Of a stretch of DNA of 64,000 bases, positions 38,090-48,345 are shown piece after piece. Positions within the stretch are counted from its first letter, which is position 1. Each line of letters opens with the position of its first letter. The translations under genes and the position numbers were made by a program. This DNA is from Shewanella polaris (GTDB taxonomy: Bacteria; Pseudomonadota; Gammaproteobacteria; Enterobacterales; Shewanellaceae): assembly GCF_006385555.1 (NCBI RefSeq), contig NZ_CP041036.1:3720001-3784000 (forward strand), written 5' to 3'. The notes under the pieces are model-generated. The model worked only from the letters and a program-made list of their open reading frames with translations. It was not told the origin of the DNA and made no database searches.

Positions 38090-38302
38090 CTAAACCTCTA
38101 TCTCTACAAACGCCAAATCTGGTGCTGTCCCTAGCACCCTGCCGTCTTGGACATAGATATGATCGCCAACGCTGCCTGAACCTATTACTCGTTGAGTATG
38201 GTTGCTGGCAGTGCTGGCGGTGACGGTGCCATCGGTGTTAACGGCGTTAATCGTCATGATGGTACGCGGGGCGCTTAGGCTTTGTTGTAACTGCTTTAAC
38301 AT
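38090..38302 (-). CDS. Small phage protein, end of the tail module
   Basis: 70 residues, last gene of the leftward late operon, 33 bases after the hub-like gene. The beta-rich sequence (TASNHTQRVIGSGSVGDHIYVQDGRVLG) suggests a small OB/SH3-like barrel, perhaps a structural cap, but no family is recognised. Confidence 0.6.
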   Translation of the reverse strand: MLKQLQQSLSAPRTIMTINAVNTDGTVTASTASNHTQRVIGSGSVGDHIYVQDGRVLGTAPDLAFVEIEV

Positions 38303-38335
38303 TACGATTCCTTATGCTGGTTTTGATACAACAGC

Positions 38336-40108
38336 TTATGCAACGTGACGAACGACGGTGATGGTTTGCTCTACATCGATGTCGCCAGTGTCGCTAATTG
38401 ATGCATTGATCGTCACCGAATCGCACGTACCTTTGAACACATCAACACCTTCACGAATACCAATCAACATACCAGGTGTTGCAGGTGGTAAATCGGCCAT
38501 AATCGGCAAGCTCATATTGATGTTAAGCTTATTGCCCGTGTCGGCCAGTGCGTTGGTACCGGCTGTTCGTGCTGCTTGGTTATCAACAATCAATTGAGCG
38601 CTGATGTCATCGGCGGCGATATTGCCTGCAGTGCCAGCACGTTTTACTTTTGCGCTAATACCCTGCTGCTCACCCCGAAGCCAAACCACATTGCACTCGG
38701 TACCGATTTCTTTTGATTCGCTGTAACTTGTGATCACCGCATCGTGCACGGTTAAGTCTGGTGTTACACCATCCATTAACCACGGCACGGTTGGCCAACG
38801 TGGTACCACGGCTAATGCTTTGGTTTCATCATTAGATAACAACATGCAACCCAATTGAGCAACGGCTTCTTGCACTGCATCGATGGGTGATTTATTGCCA
38901 ACACTGAACGCACCTACAGGTACGTTAAAATCAACGATGCCATTAAGCGCAATAGTCCAACCTGTGAATTGCAGCATGTCATTAAGCAAACCAGCAAAAC
39001 TGCGTGATGTTGCGTTGGTATAACTAATAGGCAATACGTATGGAGTAGCAAGTTCGGCGCTGCGGCTGCGGCCCGTTCCGCGATACGTTTCATTGCCAAA
39101 CACTTTGCTTACACTGGTTTGTTCTACCAAGGTAAAGAACTCATAGCCGTTTATACCGACTTTAAGCAATTGGTTTTCAGCACGGCTGGCATCGATTCTG
39201 CTTGAAAAATCGATACTCACCGAACTGGCCCATTGGCCACGGCTGCGGCTGATACTGATATTACTGATAACAATCGGTACGTCGTCAGACACACGCACAC
39301 ACGTAATGGTTGGCTGCATTAAATAATACCTGAGCAGTTGAGGTTCAATGGGGGTTTCAAAATCAAGACTGGGTAAGCTTGGGTTGGCATCGATTAGCCC
39401 ACCGCCATCGTCAAAATAACAATAGTTAGCAGATGCCGTAAAACGTAACAGCAAAGGGCTGGCTGAACTGGCCCAAGGCTCACTGAAGCGTATCGAGATT
39501 TTGCCGGTTGGTGGTCGATAACGAGTTGAGCAAATCCAACTGGCGGTATGCGGGCCCCAAGCAATGCTAGGTTGAGTAACACGAATGTGACCATAGTAAT
39601 AAGTCACGTTAATCAAATTACTGCATTCGTTACCGTCAGCCCAATCTATTGTCGATTCAATAGCGAGTAAGTTAGTCGTTGTTTGCCAGTTCATCAGCCA
39701 TTGGGTTTGCTGTTGAGTCGGTACCAACCAATTTAATTCACATTGTTGTTCAACGCTGTCAGCCACAAACCATTGCCACGCATTTATTACGGTTAATAAC
39801 GGGTTTGCAGCATATTCAATTAAGTAGGTTTGCTGAGTAAGTGGTTTGTATTGCCAATTAATAATGGTCACGCTATCAATAGCAAAATGAGTAAACCAAG
39901 CCGCGGTTGTTTCACTCTGCCTTGGTTCGCAATAACTAACTAATTGCAATTGGTGATCAGCACGCACAGGTGGTTGCCAGGTGACGCCTAAATTAATACC
40001 CAACGATGGTGCCTTGATTGGTGGCAGCGGCACTACTTCACCACCAAAACGTATCGTTACTGGTGATGTGGCATTTAACCATGGTTGACCAAAGCGTAAT
40101 TGGATCAT
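38336..40108 (-). CDS. Phage tail tip / baseplate hub-like protein
   Basis: 590 residues. The C-terminal two thirds (from about 255; ISRSRGQWASSVSIDFSSRI, LLNDMLQFTGW, SPIDAVQEAVAQLGCMLLSN, GMLIGIREG) has the order of tail hub proteins that cap the tube. The N-terminal part contains a duplicated motif: RFGQPWLNATSPVTIRFGG at residues 4-22 and RFSEPWASSASPLLLRFTA at about 200-218, perhaps two similar domains. Position after the tape measure supports a tail-tip role. Exact family not recognised. Confidence 0.6.
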   Translation of the reverse strand: MIQLRFGQPWLNATSPVTIRFGGEVVPLPPIKAPSLGINLGVTWQPPVRADHQLQLVSYCEPRQSETTAAWFTHFAIDSVTIINWQYKPLTQQTYLIEYAANPLLTVINAWQWFVADSVEQQCELNWLVPTQQQTQWLMNWQTTTNLLAIESTIDWADGNECSNLINVTYYYGHIRVTQPSIAWGPHTASWICSTRYRPPTGKISIRFSEPWASSASPLLLRFTASANYCYFDDGGGLIDANPSLPSLDFETPIEPQLLRYYLMQPTITCVRVSDDVPIVISNISISRSRGQWASSVSIDFSSRIDASRAENQLLKVGINGYEFFTLVEQTSVSKVFGNETYRGTGRSRSAELATPYVLPISYTNATSRSFAGLLNDMLQFTGWTIALNGIVDFNVPVGAFSVGNKSPIDAVQEAVAQLGCMLLSNDETKALAVVPRWPTVPWLMDGVTPDLTVHDAVITSYSESKEIGTECNVVWLRGEQQGISAKVKRAGTAGNIAADDISAQLIVDNQAARTAGTNALADTGNKLNINMSLPIMADLPPATPGMLIGIREGVDVFKGTCDSVTINASISDTGDIDVEQTITVVRHVA

Positions 40109-40113
40109 ATTAA

Positions 40114-40416
40114 TTAAATCCTTAGCACAGCATTCACGTCGAGAATTTCAGCACTGACACCATCAATAAATTGACAGTTATGTACTTCATCATCGTCGAT
40201 TATTCCCACTATTACTTTTTTAATGCTGCCGTAATCAAGCGGTAAAATCACACTAAAGTTAGAGGACACAGCTGTTATGTTATGCATTGGTTGTAAAGTT
40301 ACTCTGTCCAATACAGCAACTCTCTCGGCTTCAACGTCTACATCTAAAGTCAATATAGCCTGCAATACCGCCTGAGATTTTATGTATTTATGCGATATTA
40401 AAACAAAATTATTCAT
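40114..40416 (-). CDS. Phage hypothetical protein
   Basis: 100 residues, beta-rich, without membrane segment. It overlaps the upstream gene by 8 bases and ends 5 bases before the hub-like gene, so it is part of the tail operon. Probably a small tail-tip component. No family recognised. Confidence 0.6.
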   Translation of the reverse strand: MNNFVLISHKYIKSQAVLQAILTLDVDVEAERVAVLDRVTLQPMHNITAVSSNFSVILPLDYGSIKKVIVGIIDDDEVHNCQFIDGVSAEILDVNAVLRI

Positions 40417-41332
40417 ACCAGTTCCCCGAAATTCTTATCCAGAAGATTGGTACTTTATTCCCCACTATTGCTTCGTATTGTTCGCCATCAAAAGTGCGAA
40501 CAATAGGATATGTCAATTGTTGGCAACCTGCGTGCTGTAACTCATACAGCCCCGCAATTTTACCTCGGCACAGGTTGAATGATGGACTACCATTGCCGCC
40601 GATGCCACACAGTAAAGGTGTGGTCAATATGGCGGGAACATTCACCACATCAATATCTCCGCCATCAGTAGTTGTTGTTTTACTAGTGAATATATAACTA
40701 TATTCTACTTTGCCAGCTGAACCGTCCGACGATAAATGTGTCATATAGATTTTATCAGTGTTACCTAGAAATGCTGTAGTTGTTACTGACGTCGAATCAC
40801 CTGTTGTACTAATACCTGACAATATACCGAATGGAGCATTATCATTTGGTGTAAATGATTCGATATCACCTATGAAAGCATTCATCAAGAAGTACGTTTG
40901 TAAAGTATCAAGCGCACCTGAAGTTGCGTTAACAGTGATCATCCAAAACCCACGACTGGTGCCTATAATTGTCCAACCAAGTACACCAGCAGAACTATTA
41001 TATGTCCGATACCTACGCGATTGAACTTTATCAACATATGTATTAATGTCAGTCATTGACTTTGCAATTGTTATGTCAAAGTTACCTTGTGACGCACCAC
41101 CTGTTAAATCTTCAATTGTGAAAAAACAACCCGACCCACCATCAATTACGCTGTTTTTAAACGCTGACGTAGTTTCATTAGAAAACTCTAACGTCCAACC
41201 GAGTGGTTGCTTAGCCCCGTAACCATCAACTAAGCATGCCTTTAATATTGCTATCCAATCGGCAGGTATTGTAGGGCGTCCCACAGGTGCGCCCACATCT
41301 GTATGCCGATAAACCGTTACTGGTAATCCCAT
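40409..41332 (-). CDS. Phage tail-associated hypothetical protein
   Basis: 307 residues, beta-rich. PVGRPTIPADWIAILKACLVDGYGAKQPLGW opens a domain seen in tail-region proteins of marine gammaproteobacterial phages as I recall, but I know no assigned function. Located in the tail-tip region, so a minor tail or host-recognition role is possible. Codon use matches neighbours. Confidence 0.6.
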   Translation of the reverse strand: MGLPVTVYRHTDVGAPVGRPTIPADWIAILKACLVDGYGAKQPLGWTLEFSNETTSAFKNSVIDGGSGCFFTIEDLTGGASQGNFDITIAKSMTDINTYVDKVQSRRYRTYNSSAGVLGWTIIGTSRGFWMITVNATSGALDTLQTYFLMNAFIGDIESFTPNDNAPFGILSGISTTGDSTSVTTTAFLGNTDKIYMTHLSSDGSAGKVEYSYIFTSKTTTTDGGDIDVVNVPAILTTPLLCGIGGNGSPSFNLCRGKIAGLYELQHAGCQQLTYPIVRTFDGEQYEAIVGNKVPIFWIRISGNWYE

Positions 41333-41362
41333 AAAACTAACCTCTTACTTTAATTTAATTAT

Positions 41363-43801
41363 TTATGCTTCATTACCACGGAATGCCAGCACGGCTTTGT
41401 CGGTGTTGATTTGGCTGTGGCCCGCTTGCACGGTGCGAATTGGCATAACGGGTTTAGCGCTGGCCACGGTAGCAAAGCGAATGGCTTCGCCCGGGTTCCA
41501 ACCGGCACCGAACGCACCAGAGCGAATCACAAAATAAGGTTGATTGGTTAGCGAGTTAATCGGGGCAAAGTCGTTTACCGTATCACCCGTGGCAATTTGG
41601 CCAATACGTTTACCTATACAACGGAACGCTGTGGTCGAGGTAAACACTAAGGCCCAATCTTCATTCACTGCTGCAGCGTTGGTCACTTCAATCGGGTAAT
41701 CAACCGTGTTTAACGTGCCTTGGGCGGCTTCACCGTCTAGGTCCCAATTGTTAGCCCAGCTGGTCATGTCGCGCACCTTGCCTACTCGGGCTTGCAAGTC
41801 ACCGAGTATTTGCACACTGGCCACACTTGAACCAATGGGGTATTCACGCGACAACGCCGCTGAAATAGTGACTGTGTTGGTGTTCACTGCAGTCACTAAT
41901 GCCAACTCGCTAATGGTGTCACTTAAAATAAATGGTGCAGTAAAGCCGCTAAAGTCACTGTTTAAGGTAACGGTGCCGGCGGCATTATCAACCGTAAAAT
42001 GGTCACTGGTTGCGGTCCACAAACTGGCGCCCGTTGCGTCGGTAATATCAACAAAGTTGCTGCCAGTGCGAATCGTAACTACTGTGCCATTGCTTGGGCT
42101 AACGACGTTTTGATAGTCAGTGTGCGACACGGCAATCGTACCCCAAGCACGGTAAATATCGACAATACCTGCATTGGGGATCCGCAGTGGGTTTAGGCCA
42201 TAAATATCAGCAGGCGGTAAGTTACGCACCTGCTCGGTAATGTCATACCGCAAGGTGCTTAACTTAACGTCTTGAGTAAACGACAACTGCACCAGGTTAT
42301 TGACAATACTTCCGCTAATGCCTGTGCCTGTTACCGTGCCGTTGCTGTCACAGCTGGCGCTGATTAATACATCGCCCACGGTAAACACTTGCACATAAAA
42401 GGTATCTAACAATGCATCGCTTGCATTCAATACGAACGTAGCCACATTGGCAGATTCTGGCGCTATCACTAAACCCACATAAGCTAAGTTGATCATGCCA
42501 GTCTCTAACGTGATACTGCCAGTTTGGTAATCGACAATGGCGACACGCTTTTCTACTCTAACAACGAATCCGGCAACATTTGACGCCACAATAATATATA
42601 AAGCACCATCACGTTCAACAAATTGATACTTGCTGCTTTGATAATAAACAGTACCTGTTAACGTATTTGGTACCAATTCGCGATCTACAGGGAACTCATC
42701 GGCATTGTCATAGTTTTGATACGACGCACCTGATATATATTGCAAAGACACTGGGGTATTGAGATCAGGCTTGCGCGATAAGGTCACACTTACTGTGTCA
42801 CTACTTACAACCACAATGGCATCGTCACTGCCATATTGAATGCCGCCCGATGTGTAACTGGTGATTGGGGTGTAATCTATTGCCGTGTTATCGCCTTGCA
42901 ACACATCGACCAGCGCGAACTGATAGCTTTGCGCCGTTGTCGCATTTTGGGTAACGGTTTTACGGACTATGTCACCGTCGCTAATGGCCTGCCCCGTTTT
43001 AACTTGTTCGCTCAACACCACTGGCAACAAGTTTTGTTGTACTGCGGCAACGGCTAGATTCTTGTTGCTACTCGCGGCAGTTAACTTACTCACGCCGTGA
43101 AACGTTAACGGGCTGGCTTCGTTGGTTAATCGCAGTTTAGTGCAGTTAGATGTTGAATTAATCGTAACGTTATATTCAGGTGTCGCAAAATCGATTGGTG
43201 GGTCAAATACAATATTGCCTTCACTGTTACCTGGTGCATTAGTATCGGTCACCATGCAGTAATGTATCTTGCGCGGCCAGTCGGCATCTTCAACGCCTGG
43301 GTACTCAACAGCAATCGCAATCACTTGGCCAACACGCAAACTGGTAGTTTTGCGATATTCTTTGCCGTCAAAGATGTATGTTGACTGTAAATACTCGCGG
43401 CTAAAGCTGTTTTGATTAGGTAAGAAGCCTGGTGCGCCTTGACGGATTAATGATCCTGCAGTCACCGACGACTCTAATATTTCTTTCATTTCGACCATGC
43501 GGTCTTCGTCATCTAATGCATCGGCCTCAACCAATAACATAGACACGAGCGGGTCGGTGGGTGGCTGACTAATAAACACATGAGCATCAAGCAAGGTGCC
43601 TGTGTCTGCGGTGTCTAACGCTGGATAGCATTTAACAATATCGAGTGATGATTGCGCGTGGTCGATATCAGAAATAGCAGTAAACAACTCGTTTAATTTA
43701 CCCGATTCAACGGCATTGCGGGTGCGCTGACCGCCTGCATCGTCACTGGTACCCAACTGTTCGGGTTTAAATATTTTTAAATCATTACGGGTAATGCTCA
43801 T
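41363..43801 (-). CDS. Large phage tail structural protein
   Basis: 812 residues, beta-rich, without recognisable catalytic motifs. It opens ITRNDLKIFKPEQLGTSDDAGGQRT; repeated short beta modules (VTLSRKPDLNTPVSLQYISG, ITISAALSREYPIGSSVASV) fit tail fibre or tip modules. Placed between the tape-measure side and the hub-like gene, it is most likely a tail tip or central fibre component. Family not recognised. Confidence 0.6.
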   Translation of the reverse strand: MSITRNDLKIFKPEQLGTSDDAGGQRTRNAVESGKLNELFTAISDIDHAQSSLDIVKCYPALDTADTGTLLDAHVFISQPPTDPLVSMLLVEADALDDEDRMVEMKEILESSVTAGSLIRQGAPGFLPNQNSFSREYLQSTYIFDGKEYRKTTSLRVGQVIAIAVEYPGVEDADWPRKIHYCMVTDTNAPGNSEGNIVFDPPIDFATPEYNVTINSTSNCTKLRLTNEASPLTFHGVSKLTAASSNKNLAVAAVQQNLLPVVLSEQVKTGQAISDGDIVRKTVTQNATTAQSYQFALVDVLQGDNTAIDYTPITSYTSGGIQYGSDDAIVVVSSDTVSVTLSRKPDLNTPVSLQYISGASYQNYDNADEFPVDRELVPNTLTGTVYYQSSKYQFVERDGALYIIVASNVAGFVVRVEKRVAIVDYQTGSITLETGMINLAYVGLVIAPESANVATFVLNASDALLDTFYVQVFTVGDVLISASCDSNGTVTGTGISGSIVNNLVQLSFTQDVKLSTLRYDITEQVRNLPPADIYGLNPLRIPNAGIVDIYRAWGTIAVSHTDYQNVVSPSNGTVVTIRTGSNFVDITDATGASLWTATSDHFTVDNAAGTVTLNSDFSGFTAPFILSDTISELALVTAVNTNTVTISAALSREYPIGSSVASVQILGDLQARVGKVRDMTSWANNWDLDGEAAQGTLNTVDYPIEVTNAAAVNEDWALVFTSTTAFRCIGKRIGQIATGDTVNDFAPINSLTNQPYFVIRSGAFGAGWNPGEAIRFATVASAKPVMPIRTVQAGHSQINTDKAVLAFRGNEA

Positions 43802-43835
43802 GGGCCACCTGTGTTTATCAATAAGCGAGAAAGAG

Positions 43836-44213
43836 TTACAGCGTTAAAAATCGTAATACCACGTTAGTCAGTAACGGATAACCGCCCAATAGGTCGTCAA
43901 CATCATCACCCGTGATCACACTGGTCTGCGTGTTATCCCACACCACATTAATGTCGGTGCCATCGTGGTTTATCGTAAATTCGGTAAGTGTATTTGCTGC
44001 GTGGGTTTGCAGTTGTTCAAACTCACTGCGAAGCATCCAACCGTTTTTACTGCCAAGCTCTAACGTAATGCCTGCGGGTATGACTGTTTGTTGAATATGC
44101 GGGGCACCGTTAAGGGCCCGTTTCATATTGGCCGATACTCGCTGGGTGTTATTGCGGTTAAGCCAGTGCAATGGCTCGGTCAACACAATGGTGTCGATAG
44201 TGGTGTTATACAT
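43836..44213 (-). CDS. Phage minor tail protein (distal-tail-like position)
   Basis: 125 residues. Compact protein (LTEPLHWLNRNNTQRVSANMK, GWMLRSEFEQLQTH, DDVDDLLGGYPLLTNVVLRF) directly downstream of the tape-measure frames. By order it may be a distal tail protein, but sequence alone does not prove this. Confidence 0.55.
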   Translation of the reverse strand: MYNTTIDTIVLTEPLHWLNRNNTQRVSANMKRALNGAPHIQQTVIPAGITLELGSKNGWMLRSEFEQLQTHAANTLTEFTINHDGTDINVVWDNTQTSVITGDDVDDLLGGYPLLTNVVLRFLTL

Positions 44214-44256
44214 AGCGCCTCTTACTTTTTAATGTGCCTAACGTTGCCAAGCCAAA

Positions 44257-44904
44257 CTAACCACCTACCGATTGGAGGCGCTTAATTTCAGCCACCAACT
44301 CATTCACAATGCTGCGCTTGGCTTGCGCATCAAAGGTGCTGTTACCCACTTGCAGCTGCAATACCACAGTGTCGCTGCTGGTTGCGGCGGCAGTTGGGGT
44401 CGTGCTTGGCTGGGTTTGAGTGGTCACATTGGTTTGCACCGAACTGGCTGCAGTGGTTTGTTGTTTAGCGGTTGCAGCATCGCTAATGGCTTGCTTTTCG
44501 CTGGCGTCTTGCTGGGCTTTTATTTCGGCGGTGCGGTAAGCGTAAACCTTGTTTAGCGTTTTTTCGGCTTCTTTCAATTGAGTGATTAACGACTTGTCGC
44601 CCGTTGATTCTGCGGCGGCTAACTGAGCTTTAATATCCGCAAGCTCTTGCTGGTAACGGCGCTTTTCGATTTCATCTTGACGACCTAAGTAACCGTCTAA
44701 TTCATCTTGCAACGTATCAAGTGTTGATTGAGCACTATCACGCAGCGAGTCCATGCTTGATTTAGCTGAATCAATAGCGCTGCGCAGCACACCCAAGTCT
44801 TGATCATTCATCAAGTTCATTGAATTTGCCGCACGTTCGGCGCTATTGATTAAGCCAAGGTTGCCACTTTCAGCCGCATTGAGTGCATCAACCATTTTAA
44901 GCAA
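44257..44904 (-). pseudogene. C-terminal segment of the tape measure protein, cut off by a stop codon
   Basis: 215 residues from the first ATG, in the same frame as the 937-residue tape-measure frame and separated from it by one TAA (44923-44925) and six codons. The sequence is a helical/coiled-coil region and then VLQLQVGNSTFDAQ...LVAEIKRLQ, a typical tape-measure C-terminus. ATG 44904 has no ribosome site. A single CAA-to-TAA change would explain it (about 1159 residues if intact). It could still be made by readthrough. Confidence 0.65.
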
Positions 44905-44922
44905 CTCAATGCGCTGGCCGTA

Positions 44923-47736
44923 TTAAGCCTGCTGTGCCTGCTTACCTGCAATTTCGGCTTTACGGGCAAAGTTACTAATGCCGGTAAAGTCTACCGATTT
45001 AGCTTGCACATCAAGCAGATCACCAATCTCACCACGTAGATTTTTGTAAACCTGAATGGTTTTTTCTAGCTCACTGCTTGAGTCGGTTAACTGTCGTTGG
45101 CCATAAAGTATCGACTTAAAGTAAGCCACAGCACCGGTACTAAGATCTGCAACTTGGGCTGTGATCCCCTGTAAATATGCAGTAAAGAACTCGGCAACGC
45201 TCGACAATGTAGTGCCAGCATCTTGAGCGCTTTTCACAATCACGCCCACGGTATTCTGAATACTAATACCAATGTTAGTGCTTGAACTTTCTACCTGCTT
45301 TTCAGCTTGTTGGCCGCTTTCACCAATCACGGTTTGTGCTTGCTTTAACTTTTGATATTGAGCAACTAACCCATCAATATTATCGGCTAACCCAAGGTTG
45401 GCCGCTTGTTGCTTAAGACTCGATTCAACTTGCTTGTCACCTGCAGCGGCGGCTTTTATCGATGCTTCAGCGTATTTTAAAAATGCCTGTTCCGCGTCAT
45501 ACGTTGACCCAACACCATTTTTAATAGCTTCATTAGTTTGTTCATAAGCTATTTTTGCTTTAGTCGCTAAATCTTGTAAGGATTTAAGAGTTGTAACATT
45601 GGCCTTTTCCATTGCAGCTTCATAAGCATCAGTGGCTTTAGTTTGCTCCTCAGTTGACTCGGCTAGCTTATCTTGAGCATCAGCTACTTTATAAGCTGCA
45701 TCCACTTGTACCTTGGCGCTTTTAGTCGCGGCCTCACCCGCAGCTTTGTAAGCTGTAGATGCGGCGTTTTCAACTTCACCGGTTATCTGTTGCCAAGCGG
45801 CGTTAATGTCTTTACTGTCTTGCTCAATTTGTTGCTTGTAGCCGTCAGAAATGGCCTTAACAGCCTCTGACACTTGACGAATAGAAGCGCCAAGCTCATC
45901 ACCGCCAAGCACTTCAACCATAAATGCATAAGCATCAATGATTTTGGCAAATGATGCTGTGGCCACCAAGGCAATAGACGATAACCCTGCGGTAATGCCG
46001 TTCCACACTAACCGTAATGATCCGCTAATCACATTTAATGCCCGAGCAAAGGCGGCAATGTTTTCAAGTGTTGCAGTAATGCTGGCACCACCATCGCGGA
46101 TCATGGTGGTAAAAAAGTCGCTAATGTCTTGCGCGGCTTGTTTGATTTGGCCGTTTTTATTCAGTTCATCAAACTTATCATTTAACGATTGAATAAAATC
46201 AACCGCTACCTGATACGCACCAGAATCAGCAATAATGGTTTTAAACTCGGTCCATTTGTTGGACATCAAGTTTACTTGACCGCTTAAGCGTTCAAGGCTT
46301 TTAGATGCTTGGCCATTGGCTTGCTTGCCCATTTCATCAAACAATTGCTTCATGACGTCGCGGCCCAACTCGCCTGCTGCGCTCATTTTCTGCAACTGCG
46401 TCACGTTTTTACCGGTGACTTTTTCAAGCAAATCCCAAACAGGTACACCGCGTTCAACTAACTGCAGTATTTCTTCACCCTGTAATTTTTGTTTCGCCCA
46501 TGCTTGGCCGACAGCCAAAATAATACCTTCGAGCTTTTCTTGGCTGCCGCCTAAACGTGCATTGTAATCAACCATGGCCTGCAAACTGCCATTCATAGGG
46601 TCGATACCAAAGGTTTTTAACGAGGCGAAAGATTGTCTGGCAGTATCTAAACGGGTACCTGTGTTATTAGCAAAATCTTTAATCCATTGAGTAGCCTGCT
46701 CACCACTGGCAATACTGCCCATCATGGCGGTCATTTGCACACCAAATGCTTTGGCTTCGTCGCCTGCGGTTAGTACCGACTTTAGGCTTTCCCACAGTTT
46801 ATCGACACCAATATAGGCACCGGCCATTGCAACCAGTGACGCAGTCGCGCTTTTGATGCTGCCACCAAAATCACCGGCATCTTTTTTAGACTCGACCAGT
46901 AATTTATTGTGCTTAGCAAGCTTGGTGTTAACGCCACCTAATGCGGCCTCGGCTGCGGCTTGCTGTTGCTTTAAGTCTTTACTGGCATCAGCAAGATTGT
47001 CCATGCTGATACCGGCACTTTTTAAACTGGCGGTATTTTTATCGAGTTCGGTTTTGTTTTTGTTTAGACCAGTGGCCAGTTTATTTAATTCACTGCGGGC
47101 GGTTTTTACATTTAAGGTGTATTCCGCTTTGGTGCGACTGGCTGCATCTGTTGCGGTAGTCGCTTGGAGCAGTTCGCGACGCTGGGTATCTAATGCTGTG
47201 GCTAATTCTTTAGCACTGTTTTTAGCACTGGTTTGCTCGTTGGTTAATTGTTGTAAATCAGTAGTGGCTTTATTGAGGGCCGCAGCTTGCTCTTTACTGG
47301 CCGTGGCACCTTGTTGCTGCTCGGTACTGAGTTTTTCAACTTCAACACGGGCTTGTTGTAATTCGGTTTCGTATTTAACTAATGCAGCTTGGGCTTGGTT
47401 ATATTCCTGCTCTAATTCGTTGGTAGTGCCCTGCGCTTGGTTTTGCGCAGCTTCAAGTTGCTTTAATTCTTTAACTGCTGCTTTTTGTTGACTAACTAAC
47501 TTATCAAGGGCAACGGCATTTTCTTTGTAGGCACTTTCACCTTTACTAATTGATGCGGTTAGATCATCAATCGAGTTGGCTGCGGCTTGTAAATCTTCTA
47601 ACTCTTTTAAGCGGGTATTGAGAATTTCGCTTTGTGCAGCTAACTCGGCCACCGCCTTTTCAGACTTCTTGGCTTCGCTGGAAAATAAATCTTTGCCCTG
47701 AATAATCAGGTTAATGACTTGGTCTTTAAAGCTCAT
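44923..47736 (-). CDS. Phage tail tape measure protein, prematurely terminated
   Basis: 937 residues. Residues 20-300 are coiled coil rich in Gln, Ala, Glu and Lys. Then comes the tape-measure domain (KAFGVQMTAMMGSIASGEQA, GVPVWDLLEKVTGKNVTQL, SLERLSGQVNLMSNKWTEF) and hydrophobic segments at about 570-640. It sets tail length and forms part of the DNA channel. It ends KQAQQA-TAA while the frame continues (see 44257-44904). Such a truncation would probably abolish normal tails. Confidence 0.85.
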   Translation of the reverse strand: MSFKDQVINLIIQGKDLFSSEAKKSEKAVAELAAQSEILNTRLKELEDLQAAANSIDDLTASISKGESAYKENAVALDKLVSQQKAAVKELKQLEAAQNQAQGTTNELEQEYNQAQAALVKYETELQQARVEVEKLSTEQQQGATASKEQAAALNKATTDLQQLTNEQTSAKNSAKELATALDTQRRELLQATTATDAASRTKAEYTLNVKTARSELNKLATGLNKNKTELDKNTASLKSAGISMDNLADASKDLKQQQAAAEAALGGVNTKLAKHNKLLVESKKDAGDFGGSIKSATASLVAMAGAYIGVDKLWESLKSVLTAGDEAKAFGVQMTAMMGSIASGEQATQWIKDFANNTGTRLDTARQSFASLKTFGIDPMNGSLQAMVDYNARLGGSQEKLEGIILAVGQAWAKQKLQGEEILQLVERGVPVWDLLEKVTGKNVTQLQKMSAAGELGRDVMKQLFDEMGKQANGQASKSLERLSGQVNLMSNKWTEFKTIIADSGAYQVAVDFIQSLNDKFDELNKNGQIKQAAQDISDFFTTMIRDGGASITATLENIAAFARALNVISGSLRLVWNGITAGLSSIALVATASFAKIIDAYAFMVEVLGGDELGASIRQVSEAVKAISDGYKQQIEQDSKDINAAWQQITGEVENAASTAYKAAGEAATKSAKVQVDAAYKVADAQDKLAESTEEQTKATDAYEAAMEKANVTTLKSLQDLATKAKIAYEQTNEAIKNGVGSTYDAEQAFLKYAEASIKAAAAGDKQVESSLKQQAANLGLADNIDGLVAQYQKLKQAQTVIGESGQQAEKQVESSSTNIGISIQNTVGVIVKSAQDAGTTLSSVAEFFTAYLQGITAQVADLSTGAVAYFKSILYGQRQLTDSSSELEKTIQVYKNLRGEIGDLLDVQAKSVDFTGISNFARKAEIAGKQAQQA

Positions 47737-47881
47737 AAATACATCTCACATATAATAGGAATAAAACACACTCAATCACCCATTAATAGTAATTAGTGAC
47801 CACATGAATTGATTATTTATTGTTTTTAATTAGTTAATGGCTCAAAATCCTTAAAGAAACCAACACGAGAAAGGATGCATC

Positions 47882-48250
47882 ATGGAAGAAAAAATTTTTT
47901 TAAATAAAGGAAATGTCAGCGTGAGCAATAGTCGTTTTATTGTTGATGGCCAAACCTATGCAATTAGTAATGTTACCTCGGTCAAATCAGGTGAAATACC
48001 AGGTTCGTATTCAGGAGCCATAATATTAATGATTATTGCACTTTGTTTCTTTGCAGGCGGAGTATTCATGAAACTTTTAGGGACTATTCTTTTAATGTTT
48101 GCAATTTACGTATTAACAAACATAAAAAGCACCTACACAGTGATCCTCAATACTTCTGCAGGCGAAAATAAAGCCTTATCAAGCCAAGATAAAACTCATG
48201 TTGAGTCTATTGTTACTGCATTAAATGATGCAATTGTGAGCCGTGGTTAA
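47882..48250 (+). CDS. DUF6232-like membrane protein, moron in the tail operon
   Basis: 122 residues on the strand opposite to all late genes. An N-terminal beta domain (NVSVSNSRFIVDGQTYAISNVTSV) is followed by two hydrophobic helices (about 44-80) and a soluble tail, the layout of DUF6232 proteins. AAAGGA precedes the ATG, and a perfect 11-bp-stem terminator follows (48311-48345), so it is an independent unit. It lies between tail tube and tape measure genes. Probably expressed in the lysogen; function unknown. Confidence 0.7.
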   Translation: MEEKIFLNKGNVSVSNSRFIVDGQTYAISNVTSVKSGEIPGSYSGAIILMIIALCFFAGGVFMKLLGTILLMFAIYVLTNIKSTYTVILNTSAGENKALSSQDKTHVESIVTALNDAIVSRG

Positions 48251-48310
48251 GCCTTTAAATTATATCAAATGTACCCTACTACTATCTAAACGCAGTTATC
48301 ATTAATCCTA

Positions 48311-48345
48311 CGCTGATTTTTATTACAAAAATCAGCGCAGGTTTT
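48311..48345 (+). terminator. Terminator of the moron gene
   Basis: Perfect 11-bp stem CGCTGATTTTT/AAAAATCAGCG with a 5-base loop, followed by GTTTT. It also protects the leftward tail tube region from rightward transcription. Confidence 0.75.
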
